Shown here piece by piece: positions 38,167 through 48,297 of a DNA stretch of 64,000 nucleotides. The DNA is from Pseudoalteromonas sp. A25. GTDB taxonomy: Bacteria > Pseudomonadota > Gammaproteobacteria > Enterobacterales > Alteromonadaceae. The notes beneath the pieces are model-generated. The model was not told the origin of the DNA. It did no database searches and was given only the letters and a program-made list of their open reading frames with translations. Position numbers and translations under genes: made by a program. The DNA is taken from NCBI RefSeq assembly GCF_009176705.1, contig NZ_AP021846.1, positions 776,001 to 840,000 of the forward strand, written 5' to 3'. Positions within the stretch are counted from its first letter, which is position 1. Each line of letters begins with the position of its first letter.

Positions 38167-39399
38167 TTACTTCTTTTTCTTTTGTTTTGTTTTTAACTTC
38201 TTTTTAGCCTTCATTTTTACCGGATCTTTTTTCTTCTTCGGTGGCTTCGCTTCTTTATGCTGTGGTTCAAGCCCTTTAATTACGCGTCGTTTTAAGCTTT
38301 GCTCTGTGTAACGTTCTACCTTTTTCAAAATAGCAGCATCATGTGCTTCTACCATTGAAATTGCAGTGCCTTTTTTACCCGCACGCCCAGTTCGACCAAT
38401 ACGGTGTACATATACATCGGCTGTTCGTGGCATATCAAAGTTAATCACATGGGTGATATCCGGAACATCAATACCTCTCGCCGCTACATCAGTGGCAATT
38501 AAGATGCGTGTTCGGCCACTATGAAAATTCGCCATAGCGGTCATACGTTTATCTTGAGGCATTTCGCCACGTAGCCACGTTGTTTTTATGTCTTGAGCAT
38601 AAAGCTCGCCAACAAGTTGTTCTAAACGCTCACGAGTTTTAACGAATACAATGGCTTTTTGTACTTCTTCTTCGTTTTGTAGAAGGTGAGTAAGCATGGC
38701 CAATTTATGTTTGTAATCATCAGCTAAGTGTATCCACTGGTGAATTTTGGCTTTTTCTTTACGCGACGACTCAGCTTCTAATAGCGCTGGGTCTTTGAGA
38801 ATTCGCTCTGCAAATAATTCAACGCTGTCACCTTCTAACGTGGCTGAAAACAAAAAGCACTGGCGGCGGTTTTTGGCTTCATCACAAATGCGCAACATTT
38901 CTTTTTTGAACCCCAGATCTAGCATGCGGTCAGCTTCATCTAAGATTAGCAATTCTACGTTTTCAGCATGAAAGTTTTCGGTTTCGAGATATTCCATCAA
39001 GCGACCAGGTGTAGCGATAAGAATGTCGTTGTTCTTTTCAAAAATCTCTTTGTGGCTGCCGTAGTTAATGCCACCTGTGACCACTCCAATGCGTAAATGA
39101 GTATTGGCAGCAAGTAACTGACATTGCTCATGCACTTGATAAGCTAATTCACGAGTTGGCGCCATAATTAGTACGCGCGCAAACCCTGGATCTCTGCGAG
39201 GAAAATCAAGTAAATACTGAATTGCGGGGATCAAGAATGCAGCGGTTTTACCCGTACCGGTTGGTGCAGAGGCTAAAATGTCGCGACCTAGTAAGGCCTC
39301 TGGAATAGCCAATTGCTGAATACTCGTGGCTGTATCGAAGCCCATTTTGTTAATGGCGGTTAAAACTTTTTGATCAAGATCGAATTCAGAAAATTGCAT
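38167..39399 (-). CDS. srmB: DEAD-box RNA helicase SrmB
   Basis: ATP-dependent RNA helicase of large-subunit ribosome assembly. The 410-residue protein has the Q motif region (TSIQQLAIPEALLGRDILA), motif I APTGTGKTAAF, motif II LDEADRMLD, motif III FSATLEGD and motif VI HRIGRTGRAG, and a lysine-rich tail from about residue 375. FSATLEGDSVELFAERIL and the KIHQWIHLADD segment favour SrmB over RhlB or RhlE. Divergent pairing with trmN6 is the same as E. coli srmB-yfiC. Confidence 0.92.
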   Translation of the reverse strand: MQFSEFDLDQKVLTAINKMGFDTATSIQQLAIPEALLGRDILASAPTGTGKTAAFLIPAIQYLLDFPRRDPGFARVLIMAPTRELAYQVHEQCQLLAANTHLRIGVVTGGINYGSHKEIFEKNNDILIATPGRLMEYLETENFHAENVELLILDEADRMLDLGFKKEMLRICDEAKNRRQCFLFSATLEGDSVELFAERILKDPALLEAESSRKEKAKIHQWIHLADDYKHKLAMLTHLLQNEEEVQKAIVFVKTRERLEQLVGELYAQDIKTTWLRGEMPQDKRMTAMANFHSGRTRILIATDVAARGIDVPDITHVINFDMPRTADVYVHRIGRTGRAGKKGTAISMVEAHDAAILKKVERYTEQSLKRRVIKGLEPQHKEAKPPKKKKDPVKMKAKKKLKTKQKKKK

Positions 39400-39467
39400 A
39401 GTGCATCATAAATAAAGGACAATGTTAGCAATTATACGCGTGATGGCTATTTTGGAAAAGGTGAATC

Positions 39468-40169
39468 ATGTCTGGGTTTGCATTTAAACAATTTAAGGTA
39501 CAACAATCGAACACTGCAATGAAGGTGTCGACCGATGGTATTTTATTAGGTGCTTGGACAAATTTAAGTGAGGCCAAGCGGTTATTGGATATTGGTTGTG
39601 GAACTGGACTGCTCTCATTAATGTGTAAGCAGCGCGTGCCAAACCTTGAAGTTGAAGCAGTTGAAATTGATGAAGGCGCGTATGAAGATGCCTTTGCGAA
39701 CATTTGGCACAGTCCATGGCCTGATATCCAATTACATCAAGGGGATATTCGCACATTTAACAGCACAGATTTGTTCGATGTGGTGATTTGCAATCCGCCT
39801 TACTTTAACGGCAGCTTAAAAGGGCCGAATCAAGCTCGAAATACCGCCCGTCATACAGATAGTTTACCCTTTGGAGCGCTAATAAATGCCTTTACTCGGC
39901 TAAGTCATCCAGGTTCGCGATTGGCACTGATTTTACCCTGCACTGAGGCTGAACAGTTTAAATCGTTGGGTGAGAGTGAAGGATTAGTGTTGCAACGAGA
40001 GTGCTTAGTTGCGACGACCGAGTATAAATCGCCGACTCGAAGTCTGCTAGAATTTGGCTATGACGGAGCACAACTAATAGCGACTGACTCATTATGTATA
40101 CAACGTTCTGATGGTGGCTATAGTGCTGAGTTTATCGCTTTGTGCCGAGATTTTTATGTAAAAATGTAG
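39468..40169 (+). CDS. trmN6: tRNA1(Val) (adenine-37-N6)-methyltransferase
   Basis: Methylates A37 of tRNA-Val. The 233-residue SAM-dependent enzyme begins FAFKQFKVQQSNTAMKVSTD, has motif I LLDIGCGTGLLSLM and the amino-methylating NPPY motif in VVICNPPYFNGSL. AAAAGG lies 9 nt upstream of the ATG. It is divergent from srmB as in E. coli (yfiC), which supports the name. Confidence 0.92.
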   Translation: MSGFAFKQFKVQQSNTAMKVSTDGILLGAWTNLSEAKRLLDIGCGTGLLSLMCKQRVPNLEVEAVEIDEGAYEDAFANIWHSPWPDIQLHQGDIRTFNSTDLFDVVICNPPYFNGSLKGPNQARNTARHTDSLPFGALINAFTRLSHPGSRLALILPCTEAEQFKSLGESEGLVLQRECLVATTEYKSPTRSLLEFGYDGAQLIATDSLCIQRSDGGYSAEFIALCRDFYVKM

Positions 40170-40197
40170 GGTGAACGGGTGATTATTAAGGATGACT

Positions 40198-40692
40198 ATG
40201 CAAGAGCAAACGCAACAGATCCTGTCTTTTTTAAGGCAAATACAGCTGCCGTTCGAGTTAAAGTGCTTTTCTAACAAAAAGACATTTTTACCGGGATTAA
40301 AACTACAGCAAGGGGTGCTGCAAATTGACCTTGCAAGCTTGCTTTATCCAGGAGATATATTGCACGAAGCTGGTCATGTAGCAGTGTGTGAACCCAAAGA
40401 GCGACACCTACTCAGTGATAATGTGTATCAAAGCGGTCGCAATAAAGATTGGATGCATGGCGAGGAAATGGCTGCTATTGCTTGGTCCGTTGCGGCAGCG
40501 AAACACATAGGTTTGCCTTTAGAGGTTGTGTTTCATCCGAATGGATATAAAGGGCAAAGCGCGCACTGGGTAGAGGTATTTTCTAATAGTGCTGGTTTTG
40601 GTTATCCACTTTTAGGAGTATGGGACATGCTAGACCCAGAGCGAGGCTTTCCTCATATGCGTTGTTGGATACGAGAGGTGTCTTGGGTCTAA
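40198..40692 (+). CDS. Uncharacterised protein with an HEAGH zincin-like motif
   Basis: A 164-residue cytoplasmic-looking protein with no signal peptide. Residues 56-60 read HEAGH in DILHEAGHVAVC, the HExxH pattern of zinc metallopeptidases, and a glutamate pair follows about 30 residues later in HGEEMAAIAWSVAAAKH, which could supply the third zinc ligand as in gluzincins or IrrE-like proteins. I know of no named family from the sequence alone. AAGGA ends 5 nt before the ATG at 40198. It follows trmN6 on the same strand by 28 bp and faces fldB. Catalytic activity is unproven. Confidence 0.72.
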   Translation: MQEQTQQILSFLRQIQLPFELKCFSNKKTFLPGLKLQQGVLQIDLASLLYPGDILHEAGHVAVCEPKERHLLSDNVYQSGRNKDWMHGEEMAAIAWSVAAAKHIGLPLEVVFHPNGYKGQSAHWVEVFSNSAGFGYPLLGVWDMLDPERGFPHMRCWIREVSWV

Positions 40693-40708
40693 CGTGATAG
40701 TGAAAATG

Positions 40709-41230
40709 CTATAGCGTTTCACTATACTCAGTCATGATCTGGGTTATCCAAGTGGCTATGCGTTCATCACTTTTGTCGTATTGACTGTCTTCATCTAGCG
40801 CAAGGCCAACAAAGTATTTTTTGTCATCGGTCAATGCTTTAGAGGCCTCAAATTCATAATCAGGTGTATTCGGCCAATAACCAAGAAATTGTACGCCTTG
40901 TGGAGCGATTTTGTCATGTAGCATACCTAAAGCATCTTGAAACCACTGACCATAGCCTTGTTGATCGCCCATACCAAATAGCGCGATGGTTTTTCCTGTA
41001 AGGTTCACCCCATCAATATCGTCCCAGCAAGATTCCCAATCTTCTTGTAACTCGCCAAAATCCCAGGTTGAAATACCAAAAATTAAAAAGTCATACTGTT
41101 GGGCGTTGGCAAGTGGTTCATCTTTTATATTGTGCAATGAAACTATGTCACTACCTATAATGTCGCGCATTTTCTCTGCGGCCATTTCTGTATAACAAGT
41201 AGTTGACCCGTAAAATAACCCTATCTGCAT
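40709..41230 (-). CDS. fldB: Flavodoxin FldB
   Basis: Small FMN electron carrier of 173 residues. The phosphate-binding loop [15 protein letters not shown] starts at residue 5 and the isoalloxazine-contact loops [12 protein letters not shown] and [12 protein letters not shown] are clear. The match to E. coli FldB ([15 protein letters not shown]) is strong. The ATG at 41230 gives the family N-terminus; the upstream Shine-Dalgarno is weak. It is divergent from xerD, exactly as in E. coli fldB-xerD. Confidence 0.93.
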   Translation of the reverse strand: MQIGLFYGSTTCYTEMAAEKMRDIIGSDIVSLHNIKDEPLANAQQYDFLIFGISTWDFGELQEDWESCWDDIDGVNLTGKTIALFGMGDQQGYGQWFQDALGMLHDKIAPQGVQFLGYWPNTPDYEFEASKALTDDKKYFVGLALDEDSQYDKSDERIATWITQIMTEYSETL

Positions 41231-41310
41231 GCTATTTATCACTTTTAGATTGACTGTTATGATAGGCGCGAAGTCTACCTTATGACGCAGTAAATTGATA
41301 CAGGAAGCCT

Positions 41311-42234
41311 GTGAGCGAACAACAACCAGTGGTGCCGTTAAGCGGTGAAAATGCAGACTATATAGAGCAGTTTTTAGACTCATTATTTTTAGAGCAGGGA
41401 TTAAGTGAAAATACTTTGGCGGCTTATCGCAGTGATATAGAAAAGTGCGCCCATTTTATCCAAGCGACGTTTGATGTGTCATTATTGTCTGTTGATAGCG
41501 CTCATATCGAAGCGTATTTGGCGCATCGTCATGATTTGGGGTTAAAAGCACGCAGTACAGCAAGAGCGCTTAGTGCATTGAAAAGGTTTTATTTGTATTT
41601 TGTGCGAGAAAAAAGAATATCAAATACACCGTTACTAAATATTGCACAGCCTAAAACGACCCAGTCTTTGCCTAAAACATTAACTGAACAAGAAGTTGAA
41701 GCATTACTAGAGGCACCTAATTTAGAAGAGCCCATGGGACTTAGAGATAAAGCAATGTTAGAGCTGCTTTATGCAACAGGACTGAGGGTGACTGAACTGG
41801 TAGGATTGCGAATGGAGCAGCTTAATTTGCGACAGGCAGTGGTGTTGGTGAAAGGCAAAGGAGGCAAAGAGCGCTTGGTGCCTATGGGAGAAGAAGCATT
41901 ACATTATATCGAGCTGTTCCTGCGTGTAGGGCGCCCTGAAATGGTAAAGCATGCCACTGATTTTGTGTTTCCATCTAAAAGAGGTACAGGTATGACGCGG
42001 CAAACTTTTTGGCATCGTATTAAACACTATGCTATTTTGGCTCAAGTAGTGTCGCCATTATCACCACATACACTACGTCATGCTTTTGCAACACATTTGT
42101 TGAATCATGGCGCTGACTTAAGAGTTGTCCAAATGATGTTAGGGCATAGTGATTTGTCGACCACTCAGATTTATACACATGTTGCTAGTGAGCGTCTGAA
42201 AAGCTTACATCAGCAGCATCACCCTAGAGCTTGA
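41311..42234 (+). CDS. xerD: Site-specific tyrosine recombinase XerD
   Basis: Resolves chromosome dimers at dif together with XerC. The 307-residue protein has an N-terminal SAM-like core-binding domain ([12 protein letters not shown]) and the catalytic domain with arginine in [13 protein letters not shown], HxxR in [13 protein letters not shown] and the nucleophilic tyrosine in STTQIYTHV. It starts with GTG at 41311, GGAAG upstream. The order xerD-dsbC-recJ-prfB-lysS identifies it as XerD instead of XerC or an integron-type integrase. Confidence 0.95.
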   Translation: MSEQQPVVPLSGENADYIEQFLDSLFLEQGLSENTLAAYRSDIEKCAHFIQATFDVSLLSVDSAHIEAYLAHRHDLGLKARSTARALSALKRFYLYFVREKRISNTPLLNIAQPKTTQSLPKTLTEQEVEALLEAPNLEEPMGLRDKAMLELLYATGLRVTELVGLRMEQLNLRQAVVLVKGKGGKERLVPMGEEALHYIELFLRVGRPEMVKHATDFVFPSKRGTGMTRQTFWHRIKHYAILAQVVSPLSPHTLRHAFATHLLNHGADLRVVQMMLGHSDLSTTQIYTHVASERLKSLHQQHHPRA

Positions 42235-42297
42235 TGGAATTTTATTGCATATTCTCGGTCTACTGGGGAAATAGGATAATAACTTTAAGAGATAGAT

Positions 42298-43050
42298 ATG
42301 AAAAAATTAATGTTAGCAGCGGCGATGGTTTGCAGCTTTTCAACGTTCGCAAATACTGAAGTAGACACCGCATCAGAATCAACTTTGATGGCGCCGTTAT
42401 CGGTTGATCCAATAAAAGAGAGCTTTGCTAAGTTAGGCGTGTCGGTTAAGAGTGTCGAAAGTAGCCCGATTGAAGGCTTGAAAACGGTATTGACTGATAA
42501 AGGCGTACTATATGCTTCAGCAGATGGTAAGTATTTGATGCAAGGTAATTTAATTGACCTTGAAAACCGTGTAAATGTGACTGATCAAGCACTTAGTGGT
42601 GTACGCAAAGAAGGTGTTGCACAGTATCAAGATTCAATGATTGTATACAAGGCTGAGAATGAAAAGCACCAAATCACGGTGTTTACAGACATCACTTGTG
42701 GCTACTGTCGTAAATTACACCGAGAACTAGAAGATTATTTGTCGGCGGGAATTACGGTAAAATATTTAGCTTATCCACGTGGTGGCATTGGCAGTGGCGG
42801 TTACAGCGATTTAATGAACGTTTGGTGTGCTAAAGATGCCGCTCAGGCGTTAACAGATGCTAAAGCTGGGCAAAAAGTGGCTAAGGTTGAGAATTGTAGC
42901 GCGCCTGTTGCTGAGCATTATCAACTTGGTCAGAGTTTTGGTTTATCAGGTACTCCTGCAATTATTTTAGATGATGGCACTTTGATCCCCGGTTATCAAC
43001 CTGCAGACTCATTGGCAAAAATGTTAGAAGATAAAAGCAATAAATCATAA
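42298..43050 (+). CDS. dsbC: Thiol:disulfide interchange protein DsbC
   Basis: Periplasmic disulfide isomerase. The 250-residue protein has a signal peptide (cleavage probably after AFSTFA-like residues near 19), an N-terminal dimerisation domain and a thioredoxin-like domain with the active-site CGYC in FTDITCGYCRKLH near residue 132. The conserved cis-proline is in LSGTPAI, and the second disulfide pair (WCAKD, ENCSA) is present. A hairpin terminator separates it from recJ. Confidence 0.95.
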   Translation: MKKLMLAAAMVCSFSTFANTEVDTASESTLMAPLSVDPIKESFAKLGVSVKSVESSPIEGLKTVLTDKGVLYASADGKYLMQGNLIDLENRVNVTDQALSGVRKEGVAQYQDSMIVYKAENEKHQITVFTDITCGYCRKLHRELEDYLSAGITVKYLAYPRGGIGSGGYSDLMNVWCAKDAAQALTDAKAGQKVAKVENCSAPVAEHYQLGQSFGLSGTPAIILDDGTLIPGYQPADSLAKMLEDKSNKS

Positions 43051-43074
43051 TAGCGGATATAATATAGAGCTGTT

Positions 43075-43098
43075 AAAAAAGGCCGTTAGGCCTTTTTT
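43075..43098 (+). terminator. Terminator between dsbC and recJ
   Basis: Stem AAAAAAGGCC/GGCCTTTTTT with a GTTA loop, placed 25 bp after the dsbC stop codon. Confidence 0.85.
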
Positions 43099-43127
43099 AT
43101 TGCGTCAGATTTAAGGTTGTGTACTTC

Positions 43128-44855
43128 ATGAATACCCATATCAAAGCTCGTCAACGTGTCGACGATAGTCATTTGCCCAGTCACTTACACCCCGTTATTA
43201 AACAAATTTATGCAAGTAGAGGTGTGCAAACGGCAACTGAACTTGATAACCGAGCTACAACGTTACTCGACTTTCGGTTGTTTAAAGATATAGAGATTGC
43301 ATGTGACATATTGCAATCAGCATTATACGCACAAGCAAGAATATTGATTGTAGGAGACTTTGATGCTGATGGGGCAACCAGTACTGCGGTTTTGATGGAA
43401 GGGTTGACGCAATTTGGCTATCAGCACGTAGACTACTTGGTTCCAGATAGGTTTAGCCTTGGTTACGGTTTAAGCCCAGCGCTTGCTGAACAAATTGTTG
43501 GGCTCAAGCCTGATCTTGTGATCACGGTAGACAATGGCATTTCTTGTATTGCTGGAATAGACATTGTTAAACAAGCGGGCATTCAAGTGATTGTTACCGA
43601 CCACCATTTACAAGGCGAACAGTTGCCCAATGCAGATGCGATTGTTAACCCTAATCAGCATGGTTGTCAGTTTCCCTCAAAGTCAATTGCGGGTGTCGGG
43701 GTCGCATTTTATGTCTTAGTTGCACTGCGTCATCATTTACGCGCGCAAGGCTACTTTACTGACTCAGGGCAACCAGAACCGAATTTAGCATCACTGCTGG
43801 ATATCGTAGCGTTGGGGACTGTGGCGGATGTTGTGGCATTAGATGCGAACAACCGAACGTTGGTTTATCAAGGGTTAGCCCGCATTCGAAATGGCCATAC
43901 ACGCCCAGGTATTGAAGCGCTTATTGAAGTGTCTAATCGCAATGCCGCAAGATTGAATGCCAGTGATTTCGGTTTTGCTTTGGCTCCACGACTCAATGCC
44001 GCAGGCAGATTAGATGATATGAGCCTGGGGATCGCGTGTTTGCTGTCAAAAGACATCAACCAAGCACGACGCATTGCCGGTGAATTGGATAGCTTAAACC
44101 ATGAACGACGTGAGATAGAGCAGGGTATGCAGCAAGAGGCGCTTGCTGTATTAGAGCGTTTGGTAATGAGCACACAAGTTGTGCCTGATGCGCTATGTTT
44201 GTATCAAGATGATTGGCATCAAGGCGTGATTGGTATTTTAGCGGGTCGTTTAAAAGAGCAGTATCATCGTCCCACAGTGATATTTGCCCAAGGTGATCAT
44301 GGTGAGCTCAAGGGATCATGCCGCTCTATTGAAGGGATTCATATGCGAGACTTGTTAGAGTCGCTCAATACGCAATACCCAGATTTGATAGTTAAGTTTG
44401 GTGGCCACGCCATGGCGGCTGGATTGACGATACAAGAGTCAAATTTTGAGCAATTTAAACGGGTATTTGTCAGTACCGTTGGTGACAATTTATCTGAAGA
44501 GCACAAACAGAGTGTGCTCTTGACCGATGGCGCGCTTCCTAGTGAGTGCTTTTCTATGGAGTTTGCGCAATTGTTGCAACAAGCAGGGCCATGGGGGCAG
44601 CATTTTCCTGAACCTGTCTTTTATGGCGAGTTTGAGCTTGTACAGCAACGTATTGTGGGGGAAAAGCATCTAAAACTAGTGTTAAAGCATGCCTCTGGCA
44701 AGTTGGTGGATGCTATTGCTTTTAATGTTGATGTTAAAGCTTGGCCTAATACACAAGCACTTTTAGCTCAGGTCGCATATCAATTGGATATTAACGAGTT
44801 CAGAGGCAAGTTTTCATTACAGTTAATCGTGCGAGAAATCAGCGCAATTACCTAA
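43128..44855 (+). CDS. recJ: Single-stranded-DNA-specific exonuclease RecJ
   Basis: 5'-3' exonuclease of recombination and mismatch repair. The 575-residue DHH-superfamily protein has motif I VGDFDADGATSTAVL, motif II VDNGISCIAG, the DHH in VTDHHLQGEQLPNAD, and GVGVAFYVL, then the DHHA1-type FGGHAMAAGLT near residue 425. AAGG before ATG at 43128 is better placed than the GTG at 43119. It follows dsbC and precedes prfB as in E. coli. Confidence 0.95.
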   Translation: MNTHIKARQRVDDSHLPSHLHPVIKQIYASRGVQTATELDNRATTLLDFRLFKDIEIACDILQSALYAQARILIVGDFDADGATSTAVLMEGLTQFGYQHVDYLVPDRFSLGYGLSPALAEQIVGLKPDLVITVDNGISCIAGIDIVKQAGIQVIVTDHHLQGEQLPNADAIVNPNQHGCQFPSKSIAGVGVAFYVLVALRHHLRAQGYFTDSGQPEPNLASLLDIVALGTVADVVALDANNRTLVYQGLARIRNGHTRPGIEALIEVSNRNAARLNASDFGFALAPRLNAAGRLDDMSLGIACLLSKDINQARRIAGELDSLNHERREIEQGMQQEALAVLERLVMSTQVVPDALCLYQDDWHQGVIGILAGRLKEQYHRPTVIFAQGDHGELKGSCRSIEGIHMRDLLESLNTQYPDLIVKFGGHAMAAGLTIQESNFEQFKRVFVSTVGDNLSEEHKQSVLLTDGALPSECFSMEFAQLLQQAGPWGQHFPEPVFYGEFELVQQRIVGEKHLKLVLKHASGKLVDAIAFNVDVKAWPNTQALLAQVAYQLDINEFRGKFSLQLIVREISAIT

Positions 44856-44978
44856 TAAAGGCATTTATAGCGACCACAAATTTTGCTACTATGGCGCGTT
44901 TAATAATTGGGCGTGCTGATCGGTCTAGTAAGAAACGGCAGCAGCCATAAAAATCGAGCAATTTTTGGAGTAATGTGC

Positions 44979-46077
44979 ATGTTTGAAGTGAATCCTGTGA
45001 TTAATCAAATCAAGGACATTCGCGAACGTACTGAACTGCTTCGGGGGTATCTTTGACTACGCTCATAAATTAGAGCGCTTAGAAGAAGTTAATGCCGAAC
45101 TTGAAGATTCAGCCGTGTGGAACGAGCCGGAAAAAGCACAAGCACTAGGGCGTGAAAAATCAGCCTTAGAAGCGGTTGTTGAAACGATAGATGAATTAGT
45201 TTCAGGTGCCGATGATGTTGAAGGGCTTGTTGAACTTGCTGTTGAAGCAGAAGATCAAGATACCTTTGATGAAGCACAGCAAGAGCTAGAAGTGTTGGTT
45301 GCATCATTGGATAAACTAGAGTTCCGTCGAATGTTTTCGGGTCCACATGATGACAGCGATGCATACTTAGACTTGCAATCGGGCTCCGGTGGTACTGAAG
45401 CGCAAGATTGGTGCAACATGTTGCTACGCATGTACTTACGATGGGGCGAAGCTAAAGGCTTTAAAGTTGAATTGGTTGAAGCCACTGACGGAGATGTTGC
45501 AGGCATAAAAGGCGCAACGGTTCGCTTTGTCGGTGAGTATGCTTACGGTTGGCTTCGCACTGAAACAGGTGTACATCGATTAGTTCGTAAAAGTCCGTTT
45601 GACTCAAGTGGTCGTCGCCATACTTCTTTTGCTTCGGCATTCGTTTACCCAGAAGTTGACGATAATATTGAAATTGATATTAACCCCGCCGATTTACGCA
45701 TTGACGTATATCGTGCATCGGGTGCTGGTGGTCAGCACGTTAACACCACCGAGTCTGCGGTTCGTATCACACACGTACCAACCAATACGGTTGTACAGTG
45801 TCAAAATGAGCGTTCGCAGCACAAAAACAAAGCGCAAGCAATGAAGCAGTTAAAAGCCAAATTGTTTGAGCTTGAAATGCAAGCGCAAAACGCAGAAAAG
45901 CAGTCTCAAGAAGACGCCAAATCTGACATCGGTTGGGGTAGTCAAATACGTTCTTATGTATTAGATGACTCGCGTATTAAAGATTTACGTACTGGTGTTG
46001 AGAACCGAAATACACAAGCTGTATTAGACGGTGACTTAGACAAATTTATCGAAGCTAGCCTGAAATCAGGCCTTTAA
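44979..46077 (+). CDS. prfB: Peptide chain release factor 2 with programmed +1 frameshift
   Basis: Recognises UGA and UAA stop codons. Reading starts at the ATG at 44979 (GGAG 8 nt upstream) and runs 25 codons to an in-frame TGA at 45054-45056; the preceding bases GGGGGTATCTTTGAC include the internal Shine-Dalgarno-like GGGGG and the CTT slippage codon. After a +1 shift the frame continues from GAC at 45055 to the stop at 46077, giving 365 residues, the usual RF2 length. [10 protein letters not shown] carries the SPF anticodon-like motif and GAGGQHVN the catalytic GGQ. The shift autoregulates RF2 synthesis. Confidence 0.97.
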
Positions 46078-46104
46078 TCAACAAGCTAAACTAAGAGCTA
46101 AAAA

Positions 46105-47646
46105 ATGACAGATCAAATCCAAGACGAAAACAAACTCATTGCTGAGCGTCGTACCAAGTTGGATGCGATTCGCGAGAATTGCAATGCCAATGGCCACCCT
46201 AACAGCTTCCGCCGTGAAGACTATACGGCTGATCTACAGGCTAAGCTTGGTGATAAATCGAAAGAAGAGTTGGTTGAATTAGACTGCCAAGCTGCTGTTG
46301 CTGGCCGTATTCTTGCTAAACGTGGCCCTTTCTTAGTATTGCAAGATATGAAAGGCCGTATTCAGGCATATGCTTCAAAAGATGTACAAAAAGATTTAAA
46401 AGCGAAGTATGGTCAATTAGATATTGGTGACATCATTGGTGTTAAAGGACCTGTGCACAAATCTGGTAAAGGTGACCTGTATGTAGATATGGTTGAGTAC
46501 GAGCTACTAACCAAGTCTTTACGCCCTCTACCTGAGAAGTTCCACGGTTTAACAGACCAAGAAGCAAAGTATCGTCAGCGCTATGTTGATTTGATCACTA
46601 ATATGGATACCCGTGAAACGTTCCGTATTCGCTCTAAAGTAATTGAAGGAATTCGTCGCTTCTTAGCTGAGCGCGATTTCATGGAAGTAGAAACACCTAT
46701 GCTTCAGGTTATACCTGGTGGGGCAACGGCACGTCCATTCGTAACGCACCACAATGCGTTAGATATCGACATGTACTTGCGTATTGCGCCAGAACTTTAT
46801 CTTAAGCGCTTGGTGGTTGGTGGCTTTGACCGCGTGTTTGAAATTAACCGTAACTTCCGTAATGAAGGTCTTTCGACGCGTCACAATCCAGAGTTCACCA
46901 TGATTGAATTCTACCAAGCGTACGCAGATTACAAAGATCTCATGAACTTAACCGAAGACATGCTACGCACGGTTGCACAAGACGTATTGGGTACTACAAC
47001 GATTGTGAATACGACTAAAAATGCTGATGGGGAAGTGGTTGATACGATTGAGTATGACTTTGGTCAACCGTTTGCGCGTTTATCAATGGCTGATGCAATT
47101 ATTGAACACTCTGCAGATGCTGCGGCAAAAGCGCATATCTTCAAAGACCCTGAAAACCATTTTGAAGAGCTAAAAGCCTTTGCTAAGCAAATTCACGTTA
47201 AAACGCCAGAAAACTGCGTTTGGGGCCCTGGTAAGTTCTTGTGTGAAATCTTTGAAGAAGTGGCAGAGCATAAACTTATCCAACCGACTTTCATTACCGA
47301 GTATCCATGGGAAGTGTCTCCATTAGCGCGTCGTAACGATGAAAACCCATTCATTACCGATCGTTTTGAATTCTTCGTTGGTGGTCGTGAGCTTGCTAAC
47401 GGCTTCTCTGAGCTTAATGATGCAGAAGATCAAGCGGCACGTTTTGCGCGTCAGGTTGAAGAAAAAGATGCCGGTGATGATGAAGCAATGCACTTTGATG
47501 ATGATTACATTCAAGCACTTGAATACGGCTTACCACCGACTGCTGGTGAAGGTATTGGTATTGACCGTTTGGTGATGCTATTTACTGACTCACCAACGAT
47601 TAAAGACGTAATCTTGTTCCCGCATATGCGCCCGCAAGCAGACTAA
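46105..47646 (+). CDS. lysS: Lysyl-tRNA synthetase (class II)
   Basis: Charges tRNA-Lys. The 513-residue class-II enzyme has an N-terminal OB anticodon-binding domain ([20 protein letters not shown]), motif 2 in [18 protein letters not shown] and motif 3 [13 protein letters not shown] near the C-terminus. The 28-bp gap after prfB and the downstream terminator suggest a shared prfB-lysS transcript, as in E. coli. Confidence 0.98.
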   Translation: MTDQIQDENKLIAERRTKLDAIRENCNANGHPNSFRREDYTADLQAKLGDKSKEELVELDCQAAVAGRILAKRGPFLVLQDMKGRIQAYASKDVQKDLKAKYGQLDIGDIIGVKGPVHKSGKGDLYVDMVEYELLTKSLRPLPEKFHGLTDQEAKYRQRYVDLITNMDTRETFRIRSKVIEGIRRFLAERDFMEVETPMLQVIPGGATARPFVTHHNALDIDMYLRIAPELYLKRLVVGGFDRVFEINRNFRNEGLSTRHNPEFTMIEFYQAYADYKDLMNLTEDMLRTVAQDVLGTTTIVNTTKNADGEVVDTIEYDFGQPFARLSMADAIIEHSADAAAKAHIFKDPENHFEELKAFAKQIHVKTPENCVWGPGKFLCEIFEEVAEHKLIQPTFITEYPWEVSPLARRNDENPFITDRFEFFVGGRELANGFSELNDAEDQAARFARQVEEKDAGDDEAMHFDDDYIQALEYGLPPTAGEGIGIDRLVMLFTDSPTIKDVILFPHMRPQAD

Positions 47647-47659
47647 TTTAAATGATGCT

Positions 47660-47687
47660 AAAAAGCCGCTCAATGAGCGGCTTTTTT
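47660..47687 (+). terminator. Terminator after lysS
   Basis: Stem AAAAGCCGCTC/GAGCGGCTTTT with a three-base loop and extended T run. Confidence 0.9.
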
Positions 47688-47812
47688 GTAGACTTATCTC
47701 ACCTTTGTATTATTTTTAGTCTTAAAGTGTAGAAAAGTTAAACGCTGTCAAATAAATGACTTATAAGCTGAGCATTCTCTGAGCATACTGAACATTTTTG
47801 CCATAAAAGTGT

Positions 47813-47840
47813 TTGACTTATTTTCTCAAGCCTTTATTAT
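47813..47840 (+). promoter_or_regulatory. Candidate promoter of the tRNA-Ser/tRNA-Arg cluster
   Basis: TTGACT (47813-47818) and TTATAC (47835-47840), 16 bp apart, lie 13 bp before tRNA-Ser. No other comparable pair is seen before the array, so it may drive the whole tRNA cluster. Confidence 0.5.
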
Positions 47841-47853
47841 ACGCATCCACAAG

Positions 47854-47948
47854 ACGGAGAGGTGGCCGAGTGGCTGAAGGCGCTCCCCTGCTAAGGGAGT
47901 ATAGGGTTTGTAGCCCTATCGAGGGTTCGAATCCCTCCTTCTCCGCCA
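47854..47948 (+). tRNA. tRNA-Ser (anticodon GCU)
   Basis: A 95-nt class-II tRNA with an acceptor pair GGAGAGG/CTTCTCC, a long variable arm (ATAGGGTTTGTAGCCCTAT) and the TpsiC loop GTTCGAATC. The anticodon stem CTCCC/GGGAG frames the loop CTGCTAA, with GCT at 47890-47892, so it reads AGC/AGU serine codons. The CCA end is encoded (47946-47948). Confidence 0.95.
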
Positions 47949-47974
47949 TTTTTAACTAAATGGTTTCTTGTAAC

Positions 47975-48160
47975 GGACGCGTAGCTAAGCTGGATAGGTT
48001 ATTTAGCAATGATGGCTACGAACAGGTTCGCATCTCATAAGTGAAGATGTAAAAGATACTTAAATACGGACGCGTAGCTAAGCTGGATAGGTTATTTAGC
48101 AATGATGGCTACGAACAGGTTCGCATCTCATAAGTGAAGATGTAAAAGATACTTAAATAC
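47975..48160 (+). repeat. Two tandem 93-bp decayed tRNA-Arg units
   Basis: Two essentially identical units start at 47975 and 48068 (period 93) and the first intact tRNA-Arg starts 93 bp after the second. Each begins GGACGCGTAGCTAAGCTGGATAGG like the real tRNA, then diverges (TTATTTAGCAATGATGG), keeps GGCTACGAACAGG around the anticodon and loses the proper T arm and acceptor 3' strand. They cannot fold as functional tRNAs. Confidence 0.8.
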
Positions 48161-48237
48161 GGACGCGTAGCTCAGCTGGATAGAGTACCTGGCTACGAAC
48201 CAGGCGGTCGGAGGTTCGAATCCTCCCGCGTCCGCCA
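48161..48237 (+). tRNA. tRNA-Arg (anticodon ACG), copy 1
   Basis: A 77-nt intact cloverleaf: acceptor GGACGCG/CGCGTCC, D arm AGCTCAGCTGGATAGAGT, anticodon stem CCTGG/CCAGG with ACG in the loop CTACGAA, TpsiC loop GTTCGAATC and encoded CCA. Read after A-to-inosine editing it decodes CGU, CGC and CGA. Confidence 0.95.
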
Positions 48238-48297
48238 CTTTTCTCAAGTGGTAAAAATAATAGAGATATCTTTAAGAGATATAAAATTTTAAACGAC

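Noticed and set aside
44955..45060. prfB as a frameshifted pseudogene
   Set aside because: The TGA and slippage sequence match the known programmed frameshift of RF2, and the protein after the shift is full length.
47975..48160. Two extra tRNA-Arg genes
   Set aside because: The D arm is altered, the T arm and the 3' acceptor strand are lost, so no cloverleaf forms; they are counted as relics.
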